Source: DASTBU01 sp035711845
GTDB taxonomy: Bacteria > Acidobacteriota > Vicinamibacteria > Vicinamibacterales > 2-12-FULL-66-21
Reading direction: 5' to 3'
Assembly: GCA_035711845.1 (NCBI GenBank)
Contig: DASTBU010000013.1
Coordinates: 1-40,604, forward strand
Length of the DNA stretch: 40,604 bases
The position numbers and the translations under genes were made by a program. Positions 25,408 to 32,257 of this stretch are shown here, in pieces. The notes below the pieces were generated by a model. The model worked only from the letters and a program-made list of their open reading frames with translations. It was not told where the DNA came from and did not search any database. The first letter of the stretch is position 1, and each line of letters opens with the position of its first letter.

Positions 25408-26717
25408 CCTCGAAAGGCAGGCGGGAATTCCTCAAGAAAGCGGGAGCCACGGCAGCCGTGGCCGGGCTCGCGCGCCGCATCCCCACCGCTGCTGAACCGC
25501 CGGGCGATTCCGGTCCGGTGCCAAGGGCACAACCACGCGCGCCGCTCGGTCCCGACGACGTGGTCGGGATCGGCGTGATCGGAACGGGAGGAATGGGCAC
25601 GGCCCACTGCGAGGCGTTCACCAAGCTCGCCAGCGCGGGCGCCAAGGTGCGAATCGAGGCAATCTCCGACGTCTGCGACCGCCACTGGTACGAGGCCAAG
25701 AAGCAAATCGACCGGGCCCAGGGTTCCGACGTCACGGTGCACCGGGACTATCGGCAGCTCCTGAAGATACCGACGCTTCACGGCGTGCTCATCGCGACGC
25801 CGGAGCACTGGCACGCCCGGATGGCGGAGGATGCAATCGTCGCCGGCAAGGACGTGTACCTCGAGAAGCCGATGACGCTGGACCTGAGGGACGCGCTGCG
25901 GCTCCAGAGCGTCGTGCACGCGAACCCCGAAGTCCTTCTGGTCGTGGGGACGCAGTACGTGATGACGCCGAGCTATCAGGCCGCGAAAGACCTGATCGCG
26001 AAAGGCGCCATCGGCAAGCCCGTCTGGAGCCAGACGAGCTACTGCCGCAATTCGAAGACGGGTGAGTGGAACTACTACGAGATCGACCCCACCTGGCAGC
26101 CCGGCGTGAACCTGGACTGGAAGACGTGGTGTGGCCCTCTCGGGAAGAAACCGTGGAGCCCTGAAGTGTTCGCCCGCTGGCGGCGCTACCGGGCGTACTC
26201 CACGGGGATCATCGGCGACCTGCTCGTGCACCATATGACGCCGGTGATCCGGGCGCTCGACGTCGGCTGGCCGGTTCGCGTCACGGCCAGCGGCGGCCAT
26301 TACGTCGACAAGGCGATGGAGAACCACGACCAGGTGAACATCACCGTCGAGTTCGAGCGGGAGCACACGATGATCGTCGCCGGCTCGACGTGCAACGAGC
26401 TGGGCGTCGAGCGCGTCATCCGCGGGCACAAGGGGAATCTCTACGTTGGCGGCCGCACCGCGATCATCCGCCCCGAGCGGATCTGGGCCGAGGAGGTGGA
26501 GATGCAGGAGATCCCGGCTCCTCCCGGCGCGCCGCAGAACGATCAGGATGCGCTCCGGCTGCACTGGCTCGAGTGCATCCGCACGCGCAGCCAGCCGGCG
26601 AGCGACGTGGACCTCGGAACCAGGGTGATGGTCATCGTCGATCTCGCGACGCGATCGCTGTGGGAGGGGGGCACGTTCGAGTACGATCCCGAGAACTGCA
26701 GGGTGAGCAAGGCGTGA
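25404..26717 (+). CDS. Tat-leader Gfo/Idh/MocA family oxidoreductase (2)
   Basis: The 437-residue protein begins MTSKGRREFLKKAGATAAVA, a Tat leader (RREFLKK). The Rossmann part shows GIGVIGTGGMGTAHCEAF, ATPEHWHARMAEDA and YLEKPMTLDL with the catalytic Lys. The C-terminal domain includes QTSYCRNSKTGEWNYYEIDP and YSTGIIGDLLVHHMTPVIRA, as in the secreted group that acts on oligosaccharides or glycosides. Such exported enzymes usually fold with bound cofactor before Tat export. Its ATG overlaps the upstream stop and its TGA overlaps the apbE start, so the run is tightly coupled. Confidence 0.95.
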   Translation: MTSKGRREFLKKAGATAAVAGLARRIPTAAEPPGDSGPVPRAQPRAPLGPDDVVGIGVIGTGGMGTAHCEAFTKLASAGAKVRIEAISDVCDRHWYEAKKQIDRAQGSDVTVHRDYRQLLKIPTLHGVLIATPEHWHARMAEDAIVAGKDVYLEKPMTLDLRDALRLQSVVHANPEVLLVVGTQYVMTPSYQAAKDLIAKGAIGKPVWSQTSYCRNSKTGEWNYYEIDPTWQPGVNLDWKTWCGPLGKKPWSPEVFARWRRYRAYSTGIIGDLLVHHMTPVIRALDVGWPVRVTASGGHYVDKAMENHDQVNITVEFEREHTMIVAGSTCNELGVERVIRGHKGNLYVGGRTAIIRPERIWAEEVEMQEIPAPPGAPQNDQDALRLHWLECIRTRSQPASDVDLGTRVMVIVDLATRSLWEGGTFEYDPENCRVSKA

Positions 26718-27709
26718 GGCGGTCCGCGGTCCGGCTGGCCGTCGCGGCGATGGGGACGCGCTGCGAGCTGGTGGTGCTGGAGGGCCGTGGGGACCTGCTC
26801 GCCGCCGGCGAAGCGGCCCTCGAAGAGATCGAGCACTGGCACGCCCGCCTCAGCCGCTTCGCGGACGACAGCCTGCTGTCGCACATCCATCGCACCGCGA
26901 CACGCGCTCCGGTGCGCCTCGACCGTGAAACCTACGCGCTCTTCGAGGAGGCACTCGCGGTCTGGCGCGCATCGGACGGGGCGTTCGACGTCACGGTCGC
27001 TCCGCTGATGGCCCGACATGGCTTTCAGGATTCCGCCATCCCGGCCTCGAGCGGCCGCGTCGGCACCTCGGGGATCGCGCCAGTTCCCGACCCGGCCACG
27101 CTGGACCCAGGACGCCGTGAAAGAGGCGCGCCACGGGCGCGCCCCGCCGGCCGCCTTCGCGCCGGAGGCGCTTCGGCGAGCCTCGCCGAAGCTTTAGCGG
27201 AGGCGGGCGGGGCGAAGCCCCCCGGTTTCTCTCTGGATCCGGACCGCTGGACCATCAGCCTGCTGCCGGGCACGGCGATCGACCTCGGCGCGATCGCCAA
27301 GGGGCACGCGCTCGACTGCGCGGCCGGTGTGCTGCGCGCGGCGGGCGTCACGAGCGCTCTCCTGCACGGCGGGACGAGCAGCGTCGTCGCGATCGGCGCG
27401 CCGCCCGGTTCGCCGGGCTGGCAGGTGGCGGTGGGACTTGAGACGGGAACGCCCGTCGTTCGACTGCGCGACAGCGCGCTGTCGGTGTCGGACGCATCGA
27501 GCCAGCGGGGCGGATCGAGCGGTGGCGGCCACATCCTCGATCCTCGAACCGGACGGGCCGCGGCCTGTGGCGGGCGCGTCGTTGTCGTCGGTCCGTCCGC
27601 GCGGCTGGCTGACGCGTGGTCCACGGCGCTCGCCGTCCTGCGGCGCGTGCCTCGCGGTTTCCCGGCAGGCTTCACCGCGGATCTGCATCCGGTCTGTACC
27701 ATGGCGTGA
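26714..27709 (+). CDS. apbE: FAD:protein FMN transferase ApbE, with an in-frame repeat insertion
   Basis: The 331-residue protein starts at a GTG overlapping the upstream TGA (GTGA) and reaches the family's MGTRCELVV almost at once, so it has no lipoprotein or Tat leader and should be cytoplasmic. Other marks are GAFDVTVAPLM, IDLGAIAKGHALDCAA, LLHGGTSSVVAIG, GGGHILDPRTGRAA and LADAWSTALAVL. ApbE attaches FMN to a Thr or Ser of a target protein. Residues about 135-170 (27116-27225) come from a palindromic repeat that fits no ApbE segment, yet keeps the frame. No FMN-binding target protein is seen in the window. Confidence 0.92.
   Translation: MRRSAVRLAVAAMGTRCELVVLEGRGDLLAAGEAALEEIEHWHARLSRFADDSLLSHIHRTATRAPVRLDRETYALFEEALAVWRASDGAFDVTVAPLMARHGFQDSAIPASSGRVGTSGIAPVPDPATLDPGRRERGAPRARPAGRLRAGGASASLAEALAEAGGAKPPGFSLDPDRWTISLLPGTAIDLGAIAKGHALDCAAGVLRAAGVTSALLHGGTSSVVAIGAPPGSPGWQVAVGLETGTPVVRLRDSALSVSDASSQRGGSSGGGHILDPRTGRAAACGGRVVVVGPSARLADAWSTALAVLRRVPRGFPAGFTADLHPVCTMA
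27116..27225 (+). repeat. Palindromic repeat element inserted in frame in apbE
   Basis: The insert holds nested inverted repeats: GGCGCGC (27125-27131) with GCGCGCC (27137-27143), CTTCGGCGAG (27171-27180) with CTCGCCGAAG (27182-27191), and GGGGC (27209-27213) with GCCCC (27217-27221). Bases 27183-27201 match 39352-39370 at 16 of 19 positions. It reads as Arg/Ala/Gly-rich low complexity between two conserved ApbE segments. The edges are approximate. Confidence 0.7.
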
Positions 27710-27726
27710 GCCCGATTTCGGTCCTT

Positions 27727-28956
27727 ATGGACACAACCGACCGTCGCTCGTTCATCGTCCAGACCGCCGGCGCGCTGGCGGGGCTGGCGCTCGTGCCGGA
27801 CCTCGGCGAGTCGCTCCCCGTGCTTCAAGGCGCGCGAGTGCGCGCCGGCGTCGTCGGCGCCGGACGACAGGGCCGTGCGATCCTCGCCGAGCTTCAGAAA
27901 ATCGAGCAGGTCGAGATCGCGGCCGTGTGCGACGTCGTCGCGTCGCGGCTCGAGGCCGCAGCCGGACGCCTGAAGGATGTCGCAACGTTCGCGGACCATC
28001 GGGCGCTGCTCGACTCGCGCGCGGACATCACCGCCGTCATCGTCGCCACGCCGACGCATCTCCACCGGGCCCTCGTCGAGGACTGCCTCGCGGCGGGACG
28101 GCACGTGTTCTGCGAGGCGCCGATCGCTGCGTCGGTCGAGGATTGCGAGGCGCTGGCCAAGGCCGCCGTCGAGGCGAAGACCGTCTGCCAGGCGGGATTT
28201 CAGGGGCGCTCCAACCCGACGTACCGTCGCGCGCAGCCGCTCGTGGACGCGGAACTGCAGCAGCTCGTCTCGCTCTACGCGCAGCACCATCGGAAGACGA
28301 GCTGGCGCTTCCCCGCTTCCGATCCTGCGGCCGACAAGGCCGCCAACTGGCGCCTCGATCCGGACGTCTCGATCGGGCTCGCCGGCGAAGTCGGCGCGCA
28401 GCAGTTCGACGTCGCGCACTGGTTCCGCGGAGGTCGATACCCGACGCGCGTGCAGGGGCGCGGCGACATCCGCCTGCACAAGGACGGACGCACGGTCCCC
28501 GATGCAATCGAGGTCGAGCTGTTCTGGCCCGAGGGGCCCACGTTGCGCTACGAAGCGTCGCTCGCTACCTCGTACGGCGGACAGCACGAAGTGTTCTGCG
28601 GCACGCAGGGAAGCCTGCGCCTGGCGTGGAGCCACGGCTGGCTCTTCAAGGAGGCGGATGCTCCCACGCAGGGCTGGGAAGTGTACGCGACGCGCCAGGA
28701 AGCATTCGGCCAGGAGGGCATCGTTCTCGTCGCGGATGCCACGAAGCTGGCGGCGCAGGGCGAGCTGAAAGCGGGCGTGGGATTACCGCATCCGTCGCTC
28801 TACTACGCGCTCGTGGATTTCGTGCGCAGCGTTACCGAGGGCGCGCCCGTGCGCTGCACGATGCAGGAAGGCGCGCGGGCGACGATCGTGGGAATCCTGG
28901 CGAATCAGGCGGTCGTGACCGGAGAGAGCGTGACAATCCCGCCGCTCACCGGCTGA
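27727..28956 (+). CDS. Gfo/Idh/MocA family oxidoreductase (3), Tat-like leader, EAP in place of EKP
   Basis: The 409-residue protein begins MDTTDRRSFIVQTAGALAGL, a Tat-like leader. The Rossmann segment is RAGVVGAGRQGRAILAEL and the next signature ATPTHLHRALVEDC. The usual EKP at the active site is replaced in VFCEAPIAASV, so the catalytic Lys is Ala. C-terminal features include GLAGEVGAQQFDVAHWFRGG. I recall EAP variants in related secreted groups, so it may be a subfamily with altered chemistry or a substrate-binding partner, not a decayed gene. It starts 17 bp after apbE and ends the cluster; it is intact. Confidence 0.9.
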   Translation: MDTTDRRSFIVQTAGALAGLALVPDLGESLPVLQGARVRAGVVGAGRQGRAILAELQKIEQVEIAAVCDVVASRLEAAAGRLKDVATFADHRALLDSRADITAVIVATPTHLHRALVEDCLAAGRHVFCEAPIAASVEDCEALAKAAVEAKTVCQAGFQGRSNPTYRRAQPLVDAELQQLVSLYAQHHRKTSWRFPASDPAADKAANWRLDPDVSIGLAGEVGAQQFDVAHWFRGGRYPTRVQGRGDIRLHKDGRTVPDAIEVELFWPEGPTLRYEASLATSYGGQHEVFCGTQGSLRLAWSHGWLFKEADAPTQGWEVYATRQEAFGQEGIVLVADATKLAAQGELKAGVGLPHPSLYYALVDFVRSVTEGAPVRCTMQEGARATIVGILANQAVVTGESVTIPPLTG

Positions 28957-28974
28957 CGAGCTGGAAGCTGAAAA
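28957..28974. repeat. Short CTGGAAGCTGAAAAC repeat unit between convergent genes
   Basis: The whole 18-bp gap between a Gfo/Idh/MocA gene (plus) and an outer-membrane gene (minus) is GAGCTGGAAGCTGAAAA, close to the heptamer words of 10397-10472 read on the other strand. Confidence 0.5.
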
Positions 28975-30048
28975 CTATTTCACCTTCCACTCCGCCCCGA
29001 CCACAGCGAGAATCCGGTACGAGTATTCATAATGCTCCTCGATCCGGTGGACGCGTCCCGACGCATGGATCGTCACGCCAGGAGCGGGCTGGAAGAGCCG
29101 GGTCAATCCCACCTCCGAGTAGTCTCGCGTGCCGCCATAGCGGCTGCCGTCCCGCCGAATCGACAGGTAGTTGGGATCGCCTTCCTCGGTGATGAAGTCC
29201 CATCCTCGCCAGACGAGCAGGTGCGCGCGCCACCCGGCGCGTTCGGCGGATGCACGGCCGAGGAATCCCGCGCCGTTCCGGTCCCTCTCGGGTGAGGCGC
29301 GATCGGGCACGAACCGGGTGGCGAGCCCGAACGCCTCGACCTGCACCGTATCCAGCGCGCCGAGCCGGCCTCTCAGCGACACGCCGGCAGCCCCGGACTG
29401 GCTGTCGGCAACCGGACCGGACCGGAACAGTTGTCCGCCCTCGTGAACGATGTGCGCCTGGTAGGGAATGGTGAACGGACCGGTCAGCCCGAACGCTCCG
29501 TTGACGCCGGCGTCGAAGCGCTCGCGGTGATCGCGGGTGTTGACGCGCTGCCAATCGAGCCAGACGTCCTGCCGGAGTCGACGCCCGGCGAAGAGCCACT
29601 GCAGGCCTGCTTCGTAGGGCCGATCGAATGCCAGCGTCTCCCGCTGGATCGGTGGAAGCAGCCCGTGAGGGCCATTCAGGTCCGGCCCTGCCGCACCGGC
29701 GTGTGATGAGATCGGCAGCGTCCCGAACGTGAACGAGGAGCGTGCGCCGCGAATCGTGACGCTGACGACCGGCCGCGCCAGATCGAACCCCTTCTCGGAT
29801 CCGAACCGCTGATTCCCGAACGCCCCGAGCGTCAATGTCGTACGATCGCCGATGCCGGCGACGGCCGTCAGCCGGACGGCCGCGCCGAAGATCGTTTCCC
29901 CTTCGCGGAACGGGTTGCGGAACTCGGTGTTGTCGCCGTAGAAGAGGACGTTCGCTTGCAGTGCCACGCTGTCCTGCGCGAGGCCCGTTGTGGCGGTCGC
30001 GGCGATCAGCGCCGGAACGGCTGCCAGGAGTCTCACAGCACGCAGCAT
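28975..30048 (-). CDS. Outer-membrane beta-barrel protein of unknown family
   Basis: The 357-residue protein has a signal peptide (LRAVRLLAAVPALIAATATTGLAQ) and then alternating beta strands with Gly/aromatic turns throughout, such as VALQANVLFYGDNTEFRNPF and AHLLVWRGWDFITEEGDPNY. It ends ILAVVGAEWKVK. The sequence resembles predicted porin-like barrels, but I cannot place it in a named family. Its ATG overlaps the start of the divergent PagL-like gene. TATCGT lies seven bases upstream inside that gene's 5' coding region, with no Shine-Dalgarno sequence. Confidence 0.82.
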   Translation of the reverse strand: MLRAVRLLAAVPALIAATATTGLAQDSVALQANVLFYGDNTEFRNPFREGETIFGAAVRLTAVAGIGDRTTLTLGAFGNQRFGSEKGFDLARPVVSVTIRGARSSFTFGTLPISSHAGAAGPDLNGPHGLLPPIQRETLAFDRPYEAGLQWLFAGRRLRQDVWLDWQRVNTRDHRERFDAGVNGAFGLTGPFTIPYQAHIVHEGGQLFRSGPVADSQSGAAGVSLRGRLGALDTVQVEAFGLATRFVPDRASPERDRNGAGFLGRASAERAGWRAHLLVWRGWDFITEEGDPNYLSIRRDGSRYGGTRDYSEVGLTRLFQPAPGVTIHASGRVHRIEEHYEYSYRILAVVGAEWKVK

Positions 30049-30673
30049 GCGCGTTACGATACCCCACGCCGGCTCGACTCACCGCTGGTGCCTCTCGCGA
30101 TTCCTCCAGTGCACATGCTGCGTGCTGCTCGTGATCGCCCCCGCCGCGGCGAACGCCCAGGGCGCGCGACCCGTTCCCGCCGAGGATGCGTTCGCAGACC
30201 GCGGCTGGCACCTGGAATTGGGCGGGCATGCCGCCATCGAAGCCTGGAACTACAACAACACGCACGAGAAGATGTACGGCTGGCACGCGGGGCTCACCTA
30301 CGGACTGCGACAGGGCCTGCTCGTCGTCGTTCGCTCCCCGCTCTACTACGTGGACCAGCGCGGTACCGACGCGTTTCTCCTGGGCGTGACGGCTGGCGTC
30401 CGGGGTCGGATCTACCGCCGCGGGCGTCTCTCCGTCTTCCTGGAGTTGGACCTGGGCATATCCGAGGCCGACGTGGCGGTGCCTCCGCGCGGTACGCGGT
30501 TCAACTACCTCGCCATGGGCGGCGCGGGAACCACGGTCAGGCTGAAAGGCGCCGTTCATCTGCTCGCCTCGATGCGGTGGGCCCACGTATCCAACTCCGG
30601 CATCGCCGGACGGGATCGAAACCCGGATATCGAGGCGGTCGGCCCTCAGATCGGCATCCTGATGGGATTCTGA
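30047..30673 (+). CDS. PagL-like acyloxyacyl hydrolase family outer-membrane protein
   Basis: The 208-residue protein has a signal-like N terminus (LSRFLQCTCCVLLVIAPAAANAQ) and a small barrel. Near the C terminus, WAHVSNSGIAGRDRNPDIEA resembles the lipid A 3-O-deacylase PagL motif (H-x-S-N, then NP), giving a His/Ser pair and a nearby acidic residue (Asp or Glu 14-16 residues after the His). The last strand ends ILMGF. PagL-type enzymes trim lipid A acyl chains in the outer membrane. The ATG at 30047 shares bases with the divergent gene's start; a later start is possible. Its last 22 codons are duplicated at 35248-35316. Confidence 0.75.
   Translation: MRVTIPHAGSTHRWCLSRFLQCTCCVLLVIAPAAANAQGARPVPAEDAFADRGWHLELGGHAAIEAWNYNNTHEKMYGWHAGLTYGLRQGLLVVVRSPLYYVDQRGTDAFLLGVTAGVRGRIYRRGRLSVFLELDLGISEADVAVPPRGTRFNYLAMGGAGTTVRLKGAVHLLASMRWAHVSNSGIAGRDRNPDIEAVGPQIGILMGF
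30056..30061 (-). promoter_or_regulatory. Candidate -10 box (TATCGT) for the outer-membrane barrel gene, inside the divergent gene
   Basis: On the minus strand TATCGT ends seven bases before the ATG at 30048. It lies within the first codons of the PagL-like gene if that gene starts at 30047. Confidence 0.4.
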
Positions 30674-30676
30674 CCC
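30605..30676 (+). repeat. 72-bp direct repeat, left copy (3' end of the PagL-like gene)
   Basis: These 72 bases, from within the last codons of the PagL-like gene to just past its TGA, occur again without a mismatch at 35248-35319, 4643 bp away. The left copy is part of the intact gene and so is the probable original. Confidence 0.97.
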
Positions 30677-30709
30677 TGAGTCCCGAGCCCCGAGCCCCGA
30701 GCCGTGTAC
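30677..30709. repeat. CCCCGAG simple repeat, short copy
   Basis: A few CCGAGCCC units follow the 72-bp repeat. The same words, in a much longer run, follow the right copy (35316-35396). Confidence 0.7.
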
Positions 30710-30756
30710 GGAGCATGCGAAGCAGAGGCCCGAAAGAAAGCGGGAAGGGAGAGGGA
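30710..30756 (+). pseudogene. Remnant of a tfoX-like gene with a 339-nt internal loss
   Basis: Bases 30710-30739 match the 5' end of the intact tfoX-like gene (GGAGCATGCGAAG, then GGCCCGAAAGAAA) and 30740-30756 match its 3' end (35776-35792) at 16 of 17 positions. Everything between, equal to 35437-35775, is missing. That is 339 nt or 113 codons, so the frame is kept. The ATG used by the intact gene is altered to CAGAG, so the remnant should be dead. Confidence 0.8.
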
Positions 30757-30789
30757 TACCTTGAACCCTGAACCCTGAACCCTGAACCC
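30757..30789. repeat. TTGAACCCTGAACCC simple repeat
   Basis: Four GAACCCT units run up to the lipoprotein gene's stop at 30790. The same motif, on both strands, fills 35133-35247 and 35797-35875. Confidence 0.75.
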
Positions 30790-31449
30790 TCAGGGACAAC
30801 GAACGCGCGGATTCCAGTCCGCGAACATGCCGCTCGGATTGTGGGCCCACACCCAGACATGGAGCGCATAGTGCCACGGGACTCCCGGAGCCGGGGGCGG
30901 GCTCAGGTGGAACGTTCGACTGAAAAGCTGCGGGGCCGGATTGACGACCTCGTACTCCGTCGGGTCCCACGGTGTTGAATCGAACCGCGGGGCCGGGTCC
31001 TCGGAGGCACCCACCCGGCGCAGCAGCGCCACCTGGAAGAACTCCACACCCACGAGCCGGTGCCCACCATTCGGCATCGGTTCGTAGAGCAGCAGTTCCG
31101 GGCGTGCGGGATCGACGGCGAACTCCTCGAGAAGCGACGGGTTCGGTGCGTGGATGCCCATCGCTCCGGCGGGACTTGAAACACAGGGCTCGTTCTCGAT
31201 CGTGTAGCCCGCTGAAAAAGCGCGGGAGATGTCATGGTAAGCGGCGGTGGCACGCCGGAGCGCCGCCAACTCCGGCCCGACCGGGAATGCGATGTCAGAC
31301 GTCGGCCAGGTGAGGGGTGGCATCGCGGCAGCCTCGCTGCGCACGGGGGATGGCCGGGCCGGGTTTCCCTCGCTGCATCCCAGCGCCGTTCCGGCCAGTC
31401 CGACCACCAGCAGCGTTGAGCCCGCGATTCGAGAGGGTTTGCTCGTCAT
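30790..31449 (-). CDS. Putative lipoprotein of unknown function
   Basis: The 219-residue protein has a lipoprotein signal: STLLVVGLAGTALGCSEGNP, lipobox LGC with Cys25. The mature part starts with a short Pro/Ser linker, then TAAYHDISRAFSAGYTIENE with a Cys in PCVSS, a MGIHAPNPSLL motif, ELLLYEPMPNGGHRLVGVEF, and a C-terminal YALHVWVWAHNPSGMFADWN ending in a Cys. I believe similar predicted secreted proteins exist, but I cannot name a function. The start is supported by AGGAGG at 31455-31460 (minus strand). It is divergent from the sigma factor gene. Confidence 0.82.
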   Translation of the reverse strand: MTSKPSRIAGSTLLVVGLAGTALGCSEGNPARPSPVRSEAAAMPPLTWPTSDIAFPVGPELAALRRATAAYHDISRAFSAGYTIENEPCVSSPAGAMGIHAPNPSLLEEFAVDPARPELLLYEPMPNGGHRLVGVEFFQVALLRRVGASEDPAPRFDSTPWDPTEYEVVNPAPQLFSRTFHLSPPPAPGVPWHYALHVWVWAHNPSGMFADWNPRVRCP

Positions 31450-31454
31450 GCCTG

Positions 31455-31477
31455 CCTCCTGTGATTACGGGGTTCTA
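31455..31477 (-). promoter_or_regulatory. Ribosome-binding site and possible -10 box of the lipoprotein gene
   Basis: On the minus strand AGGAGG (31455-31460) is five bases before the ATG at 31449. TAGAAC (31472-31477) lies a little further upstream and could be the -10 box. No -35 element is clear. Confidence 0.4.
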
Positions 31478-31651
31478 TCCGGTAAGGCGCGGGCCCACCA
31501 GAAACACTGCAACCACCCCAAACCGTTCGCTTCCTTCATTGCAGGGTTCCGGCCCGTCTTGCGCCTTTCCGTCCAGGTGGATTGTCTTCGTGCGGGGGCA
31601 GACCATGGCGTGATGCGCTCTGGTAGACTGTGGGCCTTCGACATCCTCACG

Positions 31652-32257
31652 ATGCCGGACCCTCGATCATCCGGCGGCGATGTAACCTCCGTGCTCAAGC
31701 TCTGGAGCGAGGGGGACGAGCGCGCGATCGACACGCTGATGCCGCTCGTTTACGACGAGCTGCATCGCATGGCGCTTCGACATCTTGCGCGCGAGCGCTC
31801 GAACATCTCGCTGCAGGCCACGGCGCTCGTCAACGAAGTGTGCCTTCGCCTGCTCGGCTGGGACCAGGTGCGGTGGCAGAACCGGGGGCATTTCTTCGGC
31901 GTGTCCGCACAGATGATGCGGCGTGTCCTCGTGGACATCGCGCGGCGCCGCCGCGCCGATCGACGCGGAGGAGGTCGGGCCGTTCGCGTGTCGCTCGATG
32001 ACGTGGACGTGCCCGCGGCGCCGGCCGACACCGACCTCGTGGCCATCGATCGGGCGCTCGAAGCGCTGGCTGCGCATGACGCGAGAAAGGCCCGCGTCGT
32101 CGAGCTCAGATTCTTCGGCGGCCTCTCGGTCGAGGAAACGGCGCAGGCGCTCGACGTCTCGCCGCGCACGGTCTACAACGAGTGGCAATTCGCGCGGGCG
32201 TGGTTGTACCGGATGCTGAGGGGCGAGCAGCCATATGAGCGCCCGCAACTGGGATGA
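31652..32257 (+). CDS. ECF-type RNA polymerase sigma factor (TIGR02999/ECF-X6 group)
   Basis: The 201-residue protein opens near GGDVTSVLKLWSEGDERAID. Region 2 is LMPLVYDELHRMALRHLARE, NISLQATALVNEVCLRLLGW and HFFGVSAQMMRRVLVDIARR. Region 4 is KARVVELRFFGGLSVEETAQ with the HTH LDVSPRTVYNEWQFARAWLY. This is the sigma type that sits beside Ser/Thr kinase genes in Acidobacteriota and Planctomycetota. It overlaps the kinase gene by 23 bp. The kinase may control the sigma factor by phosphorylation, since no anti-sigma factor is visible. The start could also be the in-frame ATG at 31613; 31652 gives the usual N terminus. Confidence 0.95.
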   Translation: MPDPRSSGGDVTSVLKLWSEGDERAIDTLMPLVYDELHRMALRHLARERSNISLQATALVNEVCLRLLGWDQVRWQNRGHFFGVSAQMMRRVLVDIARRRRADRRGGGRAVRVSLDDVDVPAAPADTDLVAIDRALEALAAHDARKARVVELRFFGGLSVEETAQALDVSPRTVYNEWQFARAWLYRMLRGEQPYERPQLG

